A stretch of 64,000 nucleotides of DNA from Tsukamurella tyrosinosolvens (GTDB lineage Bacteria > Actinomycetota > Actinomycetes > Mycobacteriales > Mycobacteriaceae). Positions 23,901 to 32,900 of this stretch are shown one piece after another (the stretch's first letter is position 1; each line of letters begins with the position of its first letter). The stretch is taken from the NCBI RefSeq assembly GCF_900104775.1, contig NZ_FNSA01000003.1, forward strand, positions 4,588,001 to 4,652,000, written 5' to 3'. The position numbers and the translations under genes are program-made. The notes below the pieces were generated by a model. That model had not been told where the DNA came from, made no database searches, and was given only the letters and a program-made list of their open reading frames with translations.

Positions 23901-24917
23901 ATGACGATCACCCAGATGAGGACCGGCCAGAGCCCGTCCTCCCCCACCGACCTCGCGATCGACGCCCGCGGCCTGGTCAAGCACTTCGGTGCGACCCGCG
24001 CGGTCAACGGCGTCGACCTCCAGGTGCCCACCGGCACCGTCTACGGCGTCCTCGGCCCCAACGGCGCCGGCAAGACGACCACGATCAGCATGCTCGCCAC
24101 ACTGCTGCGGCCCGACGCCGGCAGCGCCCGCGTCTTCGGCCACGACGTGGTGGCCGAGTCCACCACCGTGCGCTCGCTCATCGGCGTGACGGGGCAGTAC
24201 GCCTCGGTCGACGAGGACCTCACGGCCCGGCAGAACCTCGTGCTCTTCGGCCGGCTCCTCGGCAAGAGCCGCGCCGCCTCCCGGACGCGGGCGGAGGAAC
24301 TGCTCGGCGCCTTCGGCCTGGAGGACGCGGCGAACCGCCCGCTCAAGGAGTTCTCCGGCGGCATGCGGCGGCGGCTCGACCTGGCCGCCAGCCTCATCGA
24401 CACGCCGCCGCTGCTGTTCCTCGACGAACCGACCACGGGCCTCGATCCGCGGACCCGCTCGCAGATGTGGGACACCATCCGCGATCTGGTCGCCCAGGGC
24501 TCGACGGTGCTGCTCACCACGCAGTACCTCGACGAGGCGGACCAGCTGGCCGACCGCATCGCGGTGATCGACCACGGCCTCGTCATCGCCGACGGCACCG
24601 CCGACGAGCTCAAGGCCTCGGTCGGCTCCTCCACGCTGCAGCTCACCCCCGCCGACCGCGCCGACGCGCCGATCGTCGCGCGCACCGTCGAGAAGGTCCT
24701 GGCCGAGACGGCGGCGTTCAGCCCCGAGGCGGCCCGCGTCACCACCCCGCTGCACCGCCCCGACCTCGTGCCCGACCTGCTCATCGCCCTGCGCGAGCAG
24801 GGTGTCGCGATCGAGGAGATCACCGTCTCCAAGCCCAGCCTCGACGAGGTCTTCCTCACCCTCACCGGCCGCCCTGATGACGCGGCCACCACCGACTCCG
24901 CCCAGGAGGCGTCATGA
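23901..24917 (+). CDS. DrrA-type ABC transporter ATP-binding protein
   Basis: 338 residues with Walker A GPNGAGKTT, Q-loop GQYASVDEDLTARQNL, signature SGGMRRRLDLA, Walker B LLFLDEPTTGLDPRT and a switch-region QYLDEADQLADRIAVI; the C-terminal ~100-residue domain is that of daunorubicin-resistance (DrrA) exporters. It powers export of a hydrophobic compound through the permease encoded next, with which it overlaps by ATGA. The ATG at 23901 was preferred; a GTG three codons upstream is possible. The AfsR-like regulator convergent to it may belong to the same system, which is an inference. Confidence 0.9.
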   Translation: MTITQMRTGQSPSSPTDLAIDARGLVKHFGATRAVNGVDLQVPTGTVYGVLGPNGAGKTTTISMLATLLRPDAGSARVFGHDVVAESTTVRSLIGVTGQYASVDEDLTARQNLVLFGRLLGKSRAASRTRAEELLGAFGLEDAANRPLKEFSGGMRRRLDLAASLIDTPPLLFLDEPTTGLDPRTRSQMWDTIRDLVAQGSTVLLTTQYLDEADQLADRIAVIDHGLVIADGTADELKASVGSSTLQLTPADRADAPIVARTVEKVLAETAAFSPEAARVTTPLHRPDLVPDLLIALREQGVAIEEITVSKPSLDEVFLTLTGRPDDAATTDSAQEAS

Positions 24918-25738
24918 CCACCAGTACCCTCACCCGCGCCCCCGGCCGCACGCCGGACCGCGCGGCCCCCGATCACATCGGCCTCGCCGAGACCGTCCGC
25001 CAGTCCTTCACGATGGGCTGGCGCGGCGTCCTCAAGATCCGGCACAACCCGGAGCAGCTCTTCGACGTCGTGCTGCAGCCGGTCGTCTTCACGCTCATGT
25101 TCACGTACATCTTCGGCGGCGCCATCAGCGGCGACGTGCACAGCTACCTGCCGGTCATCATCCCCGGCATCCTGGTGCAGACCGTGATCGTCGCCTCGAT
25201 CGTCACGGGCACCCAGCTCCGCGAGGACATGAACAAGGGCGTCTTCGACCGATTCCGGTCGCTGCCCATCGCCCGGATCAGCCCCCTCGCCGGCGCGCTG
25301 CTCGCGGACGTCGTGCGCTACCTCATCGCCACGATCATCACGTTCATCGTGGGCATCGCGATGGGCTGGCGCCCTGATCCGGTCGGCGTCCTCGCCTCCA
25401 CCGCGCTGATCCTGTTCTGCAGCTTCGCGGTGTCCTGGATCTTCGCGCTCATGGGCTGCCTCATGCAGAAGGCCACTGCGGTGCAGGGCGTCTCGATGAT
25501 GATCATGTTCCCGCTGACGTTCCTGTCCAACGCCTTCGTCCCGGTCGAGACCATGCCGGGCTGGCTGCAGGCCTTCGTGAACGTGAACCCGATCAGCCAC
25601 CTGGTCTCGGCGATCCGCGAGCTGTGCAACTCCGGCCACGCCGGCGTGCACGTGGTGTGGAGCCTGGTCGGCGCGCTGGTGATCATCGCGATCTTCGCGC
25701 CGCTCGCCGTGCGGGCCTACATCCGCAACGCCCGCTGA
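24914..25738 (+). CDS. DrrB-type ABC-2 permease
   Basis: 274 residues, six predicted membrane segments including VVFTLMFTYIFGGAI, YLPVIIPGILVQTVIVASIV, LIATIITFIVGIAMGW and LVGALVIIAIFAPLAVRA; ABC-2 family signature around MIMFPLTFLSNAFVPVETMP. Partner of the DrrA-type ATPase (4-nt overlap). In Mycobacteriales, DrrAB pairs export polyketide lipids, antibiotics or drugs; the substrate here cannot be read from the sequence. It is followed by a strong bidirectional terminator. Confidence 0.9.
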   Translation: MTTSTLTRAPGRTPDRAAPDHIGLAETVRQSFTMGWRGVLKIRHNPEQLFDVVLQPVVFTLMFTYIFGGAISGDVHSYLPVIIPGILVQTVIVASIVTGTQLREDMNKGVFDRFRSLPIARISPLAGALLADVVRYLIATIITFIVGIAMGWRPDPVGVLASTALILFCSFAVSWIFALMGCLMQKATAVQGVSMMIMFPLTFLSNAFVPVETMPGWLQAFVNVNPISHLVSAIRELCNSGHAGVHVVWSLVGALVIIAIFAPLAVRAYIRNAR

Positions 25739-25765
25739 CCCCGCGTCGCCGACGCAGCCCCGCAC

Positions 25766-25799
25766 CCGCCGCGCTACGCCCTCCGGCGTAGCGCGGCGG
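25766..25799. terminator. Bidirectional terminator between drrB-like and afsR-like genes
   Basis: CCGCCGCGCTACGCC (25766-25780) and GGCGTAGCGCGGCGG (25785-25799) form a perfect 15-bp stem with a 4-nt loop. The stop codon and last codons of the minus-strand regulator lie in the stem. Confidence 0.8.
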
Positions 25800-28700
25800 T
25801 GGTGTCGCGGAGCAGACTCACCGCACGCGATCGGGAGAGGCCGGCGATGCGCTCGGTCTCCGCCCGCCAGGCCTCGGCGGAGGCGCCCGCGGGCGGGACG
25901 GCGAGCCGTCGCATCGTCTCGAACATCACCGGATAGTCCTGGCGCGCACCGAGCCTGCGGGCGAGCCCCACCATGGTCGCGGCCTCCTCGGAGGCGGGGT
26001 CGACGGCCGCCAGCCGAGCTCCGACGGCGAGGGCCATCGTCGCCGCCTGAGGCAGGTCCCAGTAGCCGGTGACCCCGAACATCGCCTCGTCGCCGGCGAT
26101 CAACGCGGACACGAGCTCGCCGCCCGTCTCGGGGGCACCGCACGCCACGACGCCGAGCAACGCGATCGCGACGAGCATCTCGCCGCCGGGATCCCTACTG
26201 CCGTTGGGGATCCGGCGCACCAGCAGCTCCCCCGCCCGGCGGTACAGCCCGGCGTCGGGCGCACCCCTCAGCCGCGCCAGCTCGGCGGTGCCGATCATCA
26301 TCGCCGCCACGGCTTCGGGGCCTCCGTCCGGGTCGGGGTCCGACGGTGCCCACGGCCCCTGCAGGGTGCGGTGCAGTGCCTCCGCCTCGTCGAGTCGGCC
26401 GAGGGAGCACAGGCTCGCCACCAGGTACGCGGTCGCCTGCTTCGCGTCCTCGTCCGCGCCGATCGAGGCCAGCTTCTCCGCTGCCGTGCGGTAGCGCCGC
26501 TCCGCCTCCTCCCACCGGGCCTGCTGGCCGAAGATGCTCGCGGTGCTCATCGCGAGCATCGCCTCGGTCCAGGCGTCACCCGGCCCGCCGATCGCGGCGA
26601 TCGCCTCCGAGTCCGCCAGTGCCCCGGACAGATCGCCGCCGTTCTCCCGCAGGTTCATCCGCGCCGCGTGGGCGTGCAGGCGGACGTCGTCCGCGGGTGC
26701 GGTCACCCCCGCGAGCACCAGCCGGAGGAGGCCGAAGACCGAGGACTGGAGGAACGCGGCGCAGAAGTAGTCCACCGCGTCGAGCAGCGTCCGCTCGGGC
26801 CGGTGCAAGCGGCGGATCATGGTGCGGCCGCGCACGACGTGTCGTGCCTTCGGATCAGCCCCGGGGGCGGCGCACGCGGCGAGCACCGTCGCCTGCCACA
26901 GCTCCCGATCCTCGTCGGTGAGCCCCGCGGCGAGCGCGGCCCGCGGGTCGGGGAGGGCGTCCACGATGCGGATGCCCAGCTCCTGCACCTGCGCATGCAG
27001 GCTCCGCATGGACCAGAGGCCCGCGAGGAGCGGGAAGACGCGGATCACGGTCCACAGCGCGGCGCGGTCACCGGCGACGAGGGCGTCGACGGCGCCGCGG
27101 AGCACGAAGGCCAGGTTCTCGAGGTCCTCGGCGAGTCGGCCGATCACGGCGTGCCCTCCGACGGAGCGGTATTCGCGCCACATCCCGGCCGCGAGCGTCG
27201 CCGCCCACGACGCCATCGCACGGTCCACGACGGTGCCCTCGGGCGTCCCGTCCGCCGCCGGCGGGGCCTCGCTCAGGCGCTCCTCGCCGAACTCGCGCAC
27301 CGTCTCCAGCATCCGGTACCGGGTACGGCCACCACTCTCGGCGACGTGCACCAGCGACTGGTTCGCGAGCGAGATCAGCGCATCGTCCAGGGCGACCGAA
27401 TCCAGTCCGGTCGCCGCGGCCGCGGCGGCGGCGTCGACGCCGGCGGGGAACCGGCACAGCCGCCGCAGGGTCAGCTGCGCGTCGGGTTCGAGGAGCTCCC
27501 AGCTCCAGTCGATCACGGCGTGCAGCGTGCGGTGGCGGTCCGGCGCGGAGCGATCGGTGGAGCGCAGCAGGGCGAACCGCTGCTCCAGCCGGTCGGTGAT
27601 CTCCTCCACGCTGAGGGTGCGTACGCGGGCGGCGGCCAGCTCGATCGCGAGCGGCAGGCCGTCGAGCCGCCGGCACAGCTCCGCGACGGCGGCCTCGGGC
27701 AGCGGCACGCCGGGACGCACGGCGCGGGCGCGCTGCACGAACAGCTCGACGGCGGCGGAACTCGCGCCGGCGGTCGCCAGGACGGGCAGCGGGTGCACCC
27801 GCTCCGCCCGGATCTGCAGAGGCGAGCGGCTGGTCGCGAGCACGCTCACGCCGGGCGCGCCGGCGACCAGGTCGGCGACCACGTCGGCGCAGGCGTCCAC
27901 GACCTGCTCGCAGTTGTCCAGCACCACGAGGCAGCGCCGGCGGCCGAGCGTCTCCAGCACGCGCGCACCCAGGTCCCGGATCGTCCTGCGCGGCATGCCG
28001 TCCGCGCCGAGGTCCGACTCGGCCAGGCCGAGGACGCGCGAGATCGCGGGCAGTACGCCCTCCGCCGAGCGGACCGCGGCGAGCGGCACGTAGTAGACCG
28101 CCGTTCCCGCATCCGCGACGGCGGCGCCGACGGCCTCGGCGATGCGGGTCTTCCCCACACCGCCCGGGCCGAGCACGGTGACGACCCGTACCTCTCCGAC
28201 CAGGCGCACCAGCTCGGCGAGTTCGGTATCGCGGCCGATGAGCGGCGTGATCTCGGCCGGAATCCCCACGGCGGCGGCCCGTCCCGAGGTCGACGGTGCC
28301 GGCGCCGCGTCGTCGAGCAGGTCGCGGTGCAGCCGCGTCGCCTCGTCGCCCGGTTCGGTTCCGAGCTCCGTGATCGACGTGCGCCGCAGGTCGGCGTAGG
28401 CGGCGAGGGCCTCGGCGACCCGGCCGGCCCCGGCGAGGGCCCGCATGAGGACGACGCGGGCGGGCTCGTCGAGGGCGTCGGCGGCGATGCGTCGCTCGGC
28501 GATCGCGGCGGCCGCGGCGTAGTCCCCCGCCGTGAGCGCCGCGGCGGCCACCCTCGCCTCGAGCCGGTCGAAGACGGCGGCCGCGCGCCGCGCGAGCTCG
28601 TCCGCCGGTCCGCCGTCGTCGAGGTCGTCGCCGGGGACGCCGCGCCACAGCCGCAGCGCGTCCGCCTCGTCGCCCGCATCGCGCAGCGCCGCCTCGGCGC

Positions 28701-28968
28701 GGGCGAGGTCGGTGTCCGCGTCGAGCCGGTAGCCGCCGGCCACGGCCTCGAGCGCCGCGGGGCGGACGATTGCGCGCACACGCGAGATCTGGGTGTGCAG
28801 TGCGGCGTGCGGCGACTTGGGCGGCGCGTCGCCCCACACCTCGTCGACGAGGCGGTCGGCGCTGACGGGCCGACCGTCGGCGAGGACGAGCGCGACGAGG
28901 AGCCGCCGGGCCCGTACCCCGGGCACGGGCCGACCGCCGGCGACGACCGGTCCGAGGACGCCGATCAT
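25774..28968 (-). CDS. AfsR/SARP-type transcriptional regulator (BTAD-NB-ARC)
   Basis: About 1064 residues. A short winged-helix SARP DNA-binding domain (VRARRLLVALVLADGRPVSA, then WGDAPPKSPHAALHTQISRV) is followed by a bacterial transcriptional activation domain (about residues 85-230), an NB-ARC-type ATPase with Walker A GPGGVGKT and LVVLDNCEQV, and a helical repeat (TPR-like) C-terminus. Such proteins integrate phosphorylation or nucleotide signals and activate nearby genes, often secondary-metabolite clusters. ATG 28968 (MIGVLGPVV) fits the family; a GTG at 29001 would add 11 residues. Its nearest candidate targets are the DrrAB-type exporter or the aldehyde dehydrogenase upstream; neither is proven. 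Confidence 0.88.
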   Translation of the reverse strand: MIGVLGPVVAGGRPVPGVRARRLLVALVLADGRPVSADRLVDEVWGDAPPKSPHAALHTQISRVRAIVRPAALEAVAGGYRLDADTDLARAEAALRDAGDEADALRLWRGVPGDDLDDGGPADELARRAAAVFDRLEARVAAAALTAGDYAAAAAIAERRIAADALDEPARVVLMRALAGAGRVAEALAAYADLRRTSITELGTEPGDEATRLHRDLLDDAAPAPSTSGRAAAVGIPAEITPLIGRDTELAELVRLVGEVRVVTVLGPGGVGKTRIAEAVGAAVADAGTAVYYVPLAAVRSAEGVLPAISRVLGLAESDLGADGMPRRTIRDLGARVLETLGRRRCLVVLDNCEQVVDACADVVADLVAGAPGVSVLATSRSPLQIRAERVHPLPVLATAGASSAAVELFVQRARAVRPGVPLPEAAVAELCRRLDGLPLAIELAAARVRTLSVEEITDRLEQRFALLRSTDRSAPDRHRTLHAVIDWSWELLEPDAQLTLRRLCRFPAGVDAAAAAAATGLDSVALDDALISLANQSLVHVAESGGRTRYRMLETVREFGEERLSEAPPAADGTPEGTVVDRAMASWAATLAAGMWREYRSVGGHAVIGRLAEDLENLAFVLRGAVDALVAGDRAALWTVIRVFPLLAGLWSMRSLHAQVQELGIRIVDALPDPRAALAAGLTDEDRELWQATVLAACAAPGADPKARHVVRGRTMIRRLHRPERTLLDAVDYFCAAFLQSSVFGLLRLVLAGVTAPADDVRLHAHAARMNLRENGGDLSGALADSEAIAAIGGPGDAWTEAMLAMSTASIFGQQARWEEAERRYRTAAEKLASIGADEDAKQATAYLVASLCSLGRLDEAEALHRTLQGPWAPSDPDPDGGPEAVAAMMIGTAELARLRGAPDAGLYRRAGELLVRRIPNGSRDPGGEMLVAIALLGVVACGAPETGGELVSALIAGDEAMFGVTGYWDLPQAATMALAVGARLAAVDPASEEAATMVGLARRLGARQDYPVMFETMRRLAVPPAGASAEAWRAETERIAGLSRSRAVSLLRDTTAALRRRA

Positions 28969-29053
28969 CGCCGCGTCATCATGGGCGTTGCCGTCGTGCA
29001 CCCGGCCAGCGTAGTCGCGGCCGGGCCGCCGGCCCGCCCTCGCGGTGGGCGGA

Positions 29054-30634
29054 TCAGCGGATGCGCAGCTTGCGCATCCAGCGCAGGACCTGCTTGGTCT
29101 GCTGGGCGTACTGCTCGTAGCTCTGCCCCGGGCGCGGGTTGTACACCTGCTGCTTCAAGGTCGCGAGGTTGGTGGTGTCGGTGTACTTGAGCAGACCCGC
29201 GTCGCCGTGGCGCACGCCCACACCCGAGGCCTTCCAGCCACCCGACGGGGTGCCCTTGCTCGCGAAGGACGCGGCGAAGCCGTCGTTGACGTTGACGTTG
29301 CCCGCCTCGAGCTGCGCGCCGATCCGCGCGGCGCGGCGCAGGTCCTTGCCCCACACGCTGGCGTTGAGGCCGTAGCGGGTGTCGTTGGCGAGGCGGATCG
29401 CCTCGTCGTCGCTCGAGTACCGGAACAGCGCGACGACGGGCCCGAAGGTCTCGGCGGACGCGAGGTGCATGTCCGGCGTGACGCCGGTGAGGATCGTCGG
29501 CGCGTAGAAGGCGGGGCCGACGTCGGTGCGTTCCCGCCCGCCGCACAACACCGTGGCGCCCTTCGCCCGCGCGTCCTCGACGTGCGCGGAGACGCGGCGC
29601 AGCTGGTCGGGCGAGGCGAGCGAGCCCATGTCCGGCTCGAAGTCGTAGGTCGCGCCCAGCTTGAGGGCGCCCGCGGCGGCGACGAACCGTCGCGAGAACT
29701 CGTCGTAGATCCTCTCGTGCACGTACATCCGCTCGATGTGCATGCACGCCTGGCCGGCGTTGGCGAAGACCGCGAAGATCGCCGACGGGATCGCCTCGTC
29801 GAGGTCCACGTCGTCGAGCACGATCATCGGGTTCTTGCCGCCGAGCTCGAGGCTGCACCCGATGAGGTTGCGCCCGGCCCGCTCGCCGACGGTGACGCCG
29901 GTGGCGCTGGAACCGGTGAACATGACGAAGTCCGACTCGTCGATGAGGGCGGGGCCGACGTCCGGCCCCTGCCCGCAGACCACCTGGAACAGGCCCTCGG
30001 GCGCGCCGGCGCGGCGCAGCAGCTCGACGCCGTACAGCGCGGCGAGCGCGGTCTTGTTGTCGGGCTTGAGGACGACGCCGTTGCCGGCGATGAGGGCCGG
30101 GATCGCGTCGGAGAGGGCCATCGCGAAGGGGAAGTTCCACGGCGCGATCACGCCGATGACGCCCTTGGGGCGGTGCAGCTCCACCGAGTTGCTCACCACG
30201 GGGACAGGGCCGCCGCGGCGGCGCGAGCGGAGCAGCTTGGGGGCGGACTTGAGGTAGTGGCTGATCACCATCGGGACGTCGCAGGACTCCTCGAAGGCCA
30301 TCCGCCGGTTCTTGCCGGTGCCGCTCTGGATGAGATCCACGAGCAGCTCGTTGTTCTCGAGGATCAGCTCGTGCAGGCGCCGGAAGACGGCGAGGCGCTC
30401 CTCGAGGGGCCGCTGGGCCCACTGCCGCTGGGCCTCCCGGGCGGTGGCGAAGGCCGCGACCACGTCGCTCGGGGTGGACTGCGGGAGCGCGCCGGTGGCG
30501 GCGCCGGTGAACACCTCGCTCATCGTGAACGGTTCGCGACTGCCGTCGGCCACCACCAGTGCGGTGAGGCGCTCGATCAGCTCGTCGGTGACGCGCGCGG
30601 GCAGGGTGCTGTCGATCTGCGTGGGCGAAGCCAT
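29054..30634 (-). CDS. Aldehyde dehydrogenase (GabD2-like) under a KstR box
   Basis: 526-residue NAD(P)-dependent aldehyde dehydrogenase. Visible motifs: IAPWNFPFAMA, FTGSSATGV (NAD site), LELGGKNPMIVLDD with the general-base Glu, NAGQACMHIERM with the nucleophilic Cys, and ETFGPVVALF. It resembles succinate-semialdehyde dehydrogenases such as Rv1731. The divergent promoter shared with the LLM oxidoreductase contains a perfect KstR box 22 nt from the start, so it belongs to the sterol response. The aldehyde released by retro-aldol side-chain cleavage (Ltp3/Ltp4, encoded nearby) is a plausible substrate, as inference. Confidence 0.88.
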   Translation of the reverse strand: MASPTQIDSTLPARVTDELIERLTALVVADGSREPFTMSEVFTGAATGALPQSTPSDVVAAFATAREAQRQWAQRPLEERLAVFRRLHELILENNELLVDLIQSGTGKNRRMAFEESCDVPMVISHYLKSAPKLLRSRRRGGPVPVVSNSVELHRPKGVIGVIAPWNFPFAMALSDAIPALIAGNGVVLKPDNKTALAALYGVELLRRAGAPEGLFQVVCGQGPDVGPALIDESDFVMFTGSSATGVTVGERAGRNLIGCSLELGGKNPMIVLDDVDLDEAIPSAIFAVFANAGQACMHIERMYVHERIYDEFSRRFVAAAGALKLGATYDFEPDMGSLASPDQLRRVSAHVEDARAKGATVLCGGRERTDVGPAFYAPTILTGVTPDMHLASAETFGPVVALFRYSSDDEAIRLANDTRYGLNASVWGKDLRRAARIGAQLEAGNVNVNDGFAASFASKGTPSGGWKASGVGVRHGDAGLLKYTDTTNLATLKQQVYNPRPGQSYEQYAQQTKQVLRWMRKLRIR

Positions 30635-30655
30635 ACCGAACTGTAACCCAAACCC

Positions 30656-30669
30656 TAGAACTTGTTCTA
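30656..30669. promoter_or_regulatory. KstR box between ALDH and LLM oxidoreductase
   Basis: TAGAACTTGTTCTA, identical to the box at 1421-1434. It lies 10 nt before the LLM ATG (30680) and 21 nt from the ALDH start, so it can repress both directions. Confidence 0.88.
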
Positions 30670-30679
30670 GATTCGAGGA

Positions 30680-31699
30680 ATGGTCAACGATCTCAATCTG
30701 GGCATCAACCTCGGCTACTGGACCCGTGGGCCGGAGGACCACACCGCGGCGGTGGTCGCCGCCGACGAGCTCGGCTACGACTACGTCTTCACCGCCGAGG
30801 CGTACGGTTCCGACGCCTTCTCGACGCTGGCCTGGTACGGATCCCGAACGAAGCGGATCAAACTCGGCACCGCCGTCGCGCAGATCCCCGCGCGCACACC
30901 CACCGCGACCGCGATGCACGCCCTGACGATCGACGGGCTGTCCGGCGGCCGCATGGTGCTCGGCCTCGGCGCGTCCGGGCCGCAGGTCGCCGAGGGCTGG
31001 TACGGGAATCCGTTCCCCAAACCGCTCGCCCGGACCCGCGAGTACGTCGACATCGTGCGCCAGGTGATCGCCCGGGAGGAGCCGGTCACCAGTGCCGGCC
31101 CGCACTACCCGCTGCCGCTGCCGGGCGGCACGGGGCTGGGCAAGCCGCTCAAGTCCATCGCCCTGCCCGTGCGGCCGCGGATCCCGATCTTCCTCGGCGC
31201 GGAGGGGCCGAAGAACGTCGCGCTGTCGACCGAGATCGCCGACGGCTGGCTGCCCCTGTTCGTCGATCCGCAGCAGGTCGAGGCGGTCTTCGGCGCGTCC
31301 CTGGCCGGTCGATCCGCGGACTTCGAGATCGCCGCGACGGTCTCGGTGATCGTCTCCGACGACCTCGACGCGGCGCTGACGCAGGCGAAGATCCCGCTGG
31401 CCTTCTACATCGGCGGGATGGGGCACAAGTCCACGAACTTCCACCTCGACCTCATCGGCCGGCTCGGCTTCGCCGACGCTGCGGTCGCCGTGCAGGAGAA
31501 GTTCCTCGCGGGCGATCGCGCGGGCGCCATCGCCGCCGTCCCCGACGAGCTCGCCGACTCCATCGCCCTGCTCGGGCCGATCGACCGGATCGCCGAGCGG
31601 CTCGCGCTATGGCGGGACTCCCCCGTCACGACGGTGCTGTTCAGCGGTGTTCGCGACGAGCCCACGCTGCGCGCGCTGGTCGAAGCCGCCCGGGGCTGA
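30680..31699 (+). CDS. F420-dependent LLM-class oxidoreductase (Rv3520c-like)
   Basis: 339-residue luciferase-like TIM-barrel protein. LGINLGYWTRG at the N-terminus, AEAYGSDAFSTLAWYGS, KRIKLGTAVAQIPARTPTATA and LSGGRMVLGLGASGPQVAEG match the coenzyme F420-binding LLM family; overall it resembles Rv3520c, a KstR-regulon gene of the M. tuberculosis cholesterol region. It probably reduces or oxidises a sterol-derived ketone/alcohol or double bond with F420, but the exact substrate is not known. The start follows a KstR box by 10 nt with CGAGGA as ribosome site. It is convergent with the next gene (3-nt gap). Confidence 0.88.
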   Translation: MVNDLNLGINLGYWTRGPEDHTAAVVAADELGYDYVFTAEAYGSDAFSTLAWYGSRTKRIKLGTAVAQIPARTPTATAMHALTIDGLSGGRMVLGLGASGPQVAEGWYGNPFPKPLARTREYVDIVRQVIAREEPVTSAGPHYPLPLPGGTGLGKPLKSIALPVRPRIPIFLGAEGPKNVALSTEIADGWLPLFVDPQQVEAVFGASLAGRSADFEIAATVSVIVSDDLDAALTQAKIPLAFYIGGMGHKSTNFHLDLIGRLGFADAAVAVQEKFLAGDRAGAIAAVPDELADSIALLGPIDRIAERLALWRDSPVTTVLFSGVRDEPTLRALVEAARG

Positions 31700-31702
31700 C
31701 CG

Positions 31703-32389
31703 TCACCGTCGGCCGAAGGTGAAGGCGAGGTCCCAGGGATCGGCGTCCCACCGGCTGATCGCCTCGATCATCACGGTCGGGGCGGTCGCCACGGTCTCGG
31801 GGCCCGACGGTGCGCTGATCGTCGCGGTCCGGTCCCATTCGTCGACGTAGGGCGCCCAGAGGTCGGACTCCCGCGGCGGCGGCGCCGTCTCGACGACGGT
31901 GACGAAGACGCCCGGCTCGGCGCCCGCGGGGAGCACGGCGAACAGGCAGAAGGGCTCGCGCCCGGCGTCGCGCGCGCCGCGCTCCACGACGAGGTACTCG
32001 TCGGTGGCGGCGCAGTGCTCGACGGCCCGGGTGAGCACCTCGCGGAAGTCCTCGAAGGTGGAACGGGACGGCCGCTTCTCCGGCGCGAGCGCGATGGACT
32101 GGGCCTCCATCGTCAGGCTCCCGTCGTCCGCCCGGAGCGGGACGCGGGGCCGCACGAGGAGCGCACCGTCGGCCTCGGACAGCCGGGCCGCCTCGCGGTA
32201 CCGGCCCTCCTTGCGCGAGACGCGGCCGATCCGGCCGGTCGCTTGGACCTCGCGGAGCCACGCATCGTCGGGCACCGACCAGAGTCGGGTGGCGCCGTCG
32301 TCCGACCAGGTGCGGACGAGGCCCCCGACGCAGGGGCTGATCTCGACGAATCCCTCGGGATCCTCGGGCTGCGCGTGCGATCCGGGCAT
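31703..32389 (-). CDS. Hypothetical 228-aa protein
   Basis: Beta-rich soluble protein with no signal peptide or membrane segment. Recognisable stretches are LVRTWSDDGATRLWSVPDDAWL, the strands PRVPLRADDGSLTMEAQSI, a helix (SRSTFEDFREVLTRAVEHCA) and an aromatic C-terminus DPWDLAFTFGRR. I recognise no family. It lies directly downstream of the PPOX gene on the same strand (9-nt gap), so it may be part of the operon NMO-like, PPOX, this gene, which starts at a KstR-like site near 34036. A function in sterol metabolism is not supported beyond that. Confidence 0.65.
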   Translation of the reverse strand: MPGSHAQPEDPEGFVEISPCVGGLVRTWSDDGATRLWSVPDDAWLREVQATGRIGRVSRKEGRYREAARLSEADGALLVRPRVPLRADDGSLTMEAQSIALAPEKRPSRSTFEDFREVLTRAVEHCAATDEYLVVERGARDAGREPFCLFAVLPAGAEPGVFVTVVETAPPPRESDLWAPYVDEWDRTATISAPSGPETVATAPTVMIEAISRWDADPWDLAFTFGRR

Positions 32390-32398
32390 CGTCCGCCC

Positions 32399-32896
32399 CT
32401 AGAGGTACGCCGCGGTGCTTCCGGCGACGGGGAGCCCGGGCATGCCGAGCTTGCGGTGGTCCCAGGAACGCACGCGGTCGCCGCGCAGGCGCACGGCGAC
32501 GCGCTTCTTCATCATCTCGTCGATGGCGGGCTTGAGCTCATCGGAGTACGGGCCGAAGTAGCGCTCGTAGACCTGCTCGCAGACCGCGCGCACCGTCGCC
32601 TCGTCCTCGACGATCTCGGCGGTGCCCTCAACGGTGACGCCGCGGAGCTGGTCGTACGACTGGCCTGCCTCGATCGACGCGCTCATCACGGGGTTGCGGC
32701 GCAGGTTCACGACCTTCTGCGACTTGGCCTTGGTCTCGATCCAGAGGTCGCCGTCGATCACGGCGTACCACATGGCGACGAGGTGCGGCGCCCCGCTCGC
32801 GCCCAGGGTGGCGATGGTGGCGGTGCGGCTGCGCTCGAGGAAGTCCTCGATCTCCGCCTCGGTCATCTGGATCTGGCCGCGCTGATTGGTTCCCAT
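32399..32896 (-). CDS. PPOX/F420-class flavin-like oxidoreductase
   Basis: 165-residue split-barrel protein of the pyridoxamine-5'-phosphate oxidase-like superfamily. TATIATLGASGAPHLVAMWYAV, DLWIETKAKSQKVVNLRRNP and VTVEGTAEIVEDEA are the strand pattern of Rv1155-type PPOX proteins binding FMN or F420. Its small size is normal for the family. The gene sits 4 nt downstream of the nitronate monooxygenase-like gene on the same strand. It might serve as an F420-dependent reductase in sterol catabolism together with the LLM enzyme; the cofactor cannot be decided from sequence. Confidence 0.82.
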   Translation of the reverse strand: MGTNQRGQIQMTEAEIEDFLERSRTATIATLGASGAPHLVAMWYAVIDGDLWIETKAKSQKVVNLRRNPVMSASIEAGQSYDQLRGVTVEGTAEIVEDEATVRAVCEQVYERYFGPYSDELKPAIDEMMKKRVAVRLRGDRVRSWDHRKLGMPGLPVAGSTAAYL

Positions 32897-32900
32897 GGGA

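Noticed and set aside
31703-32389. Assigning a sterol function to the 228-aa protein
   Set aside because: No family recognised; operon position alone is not enough.
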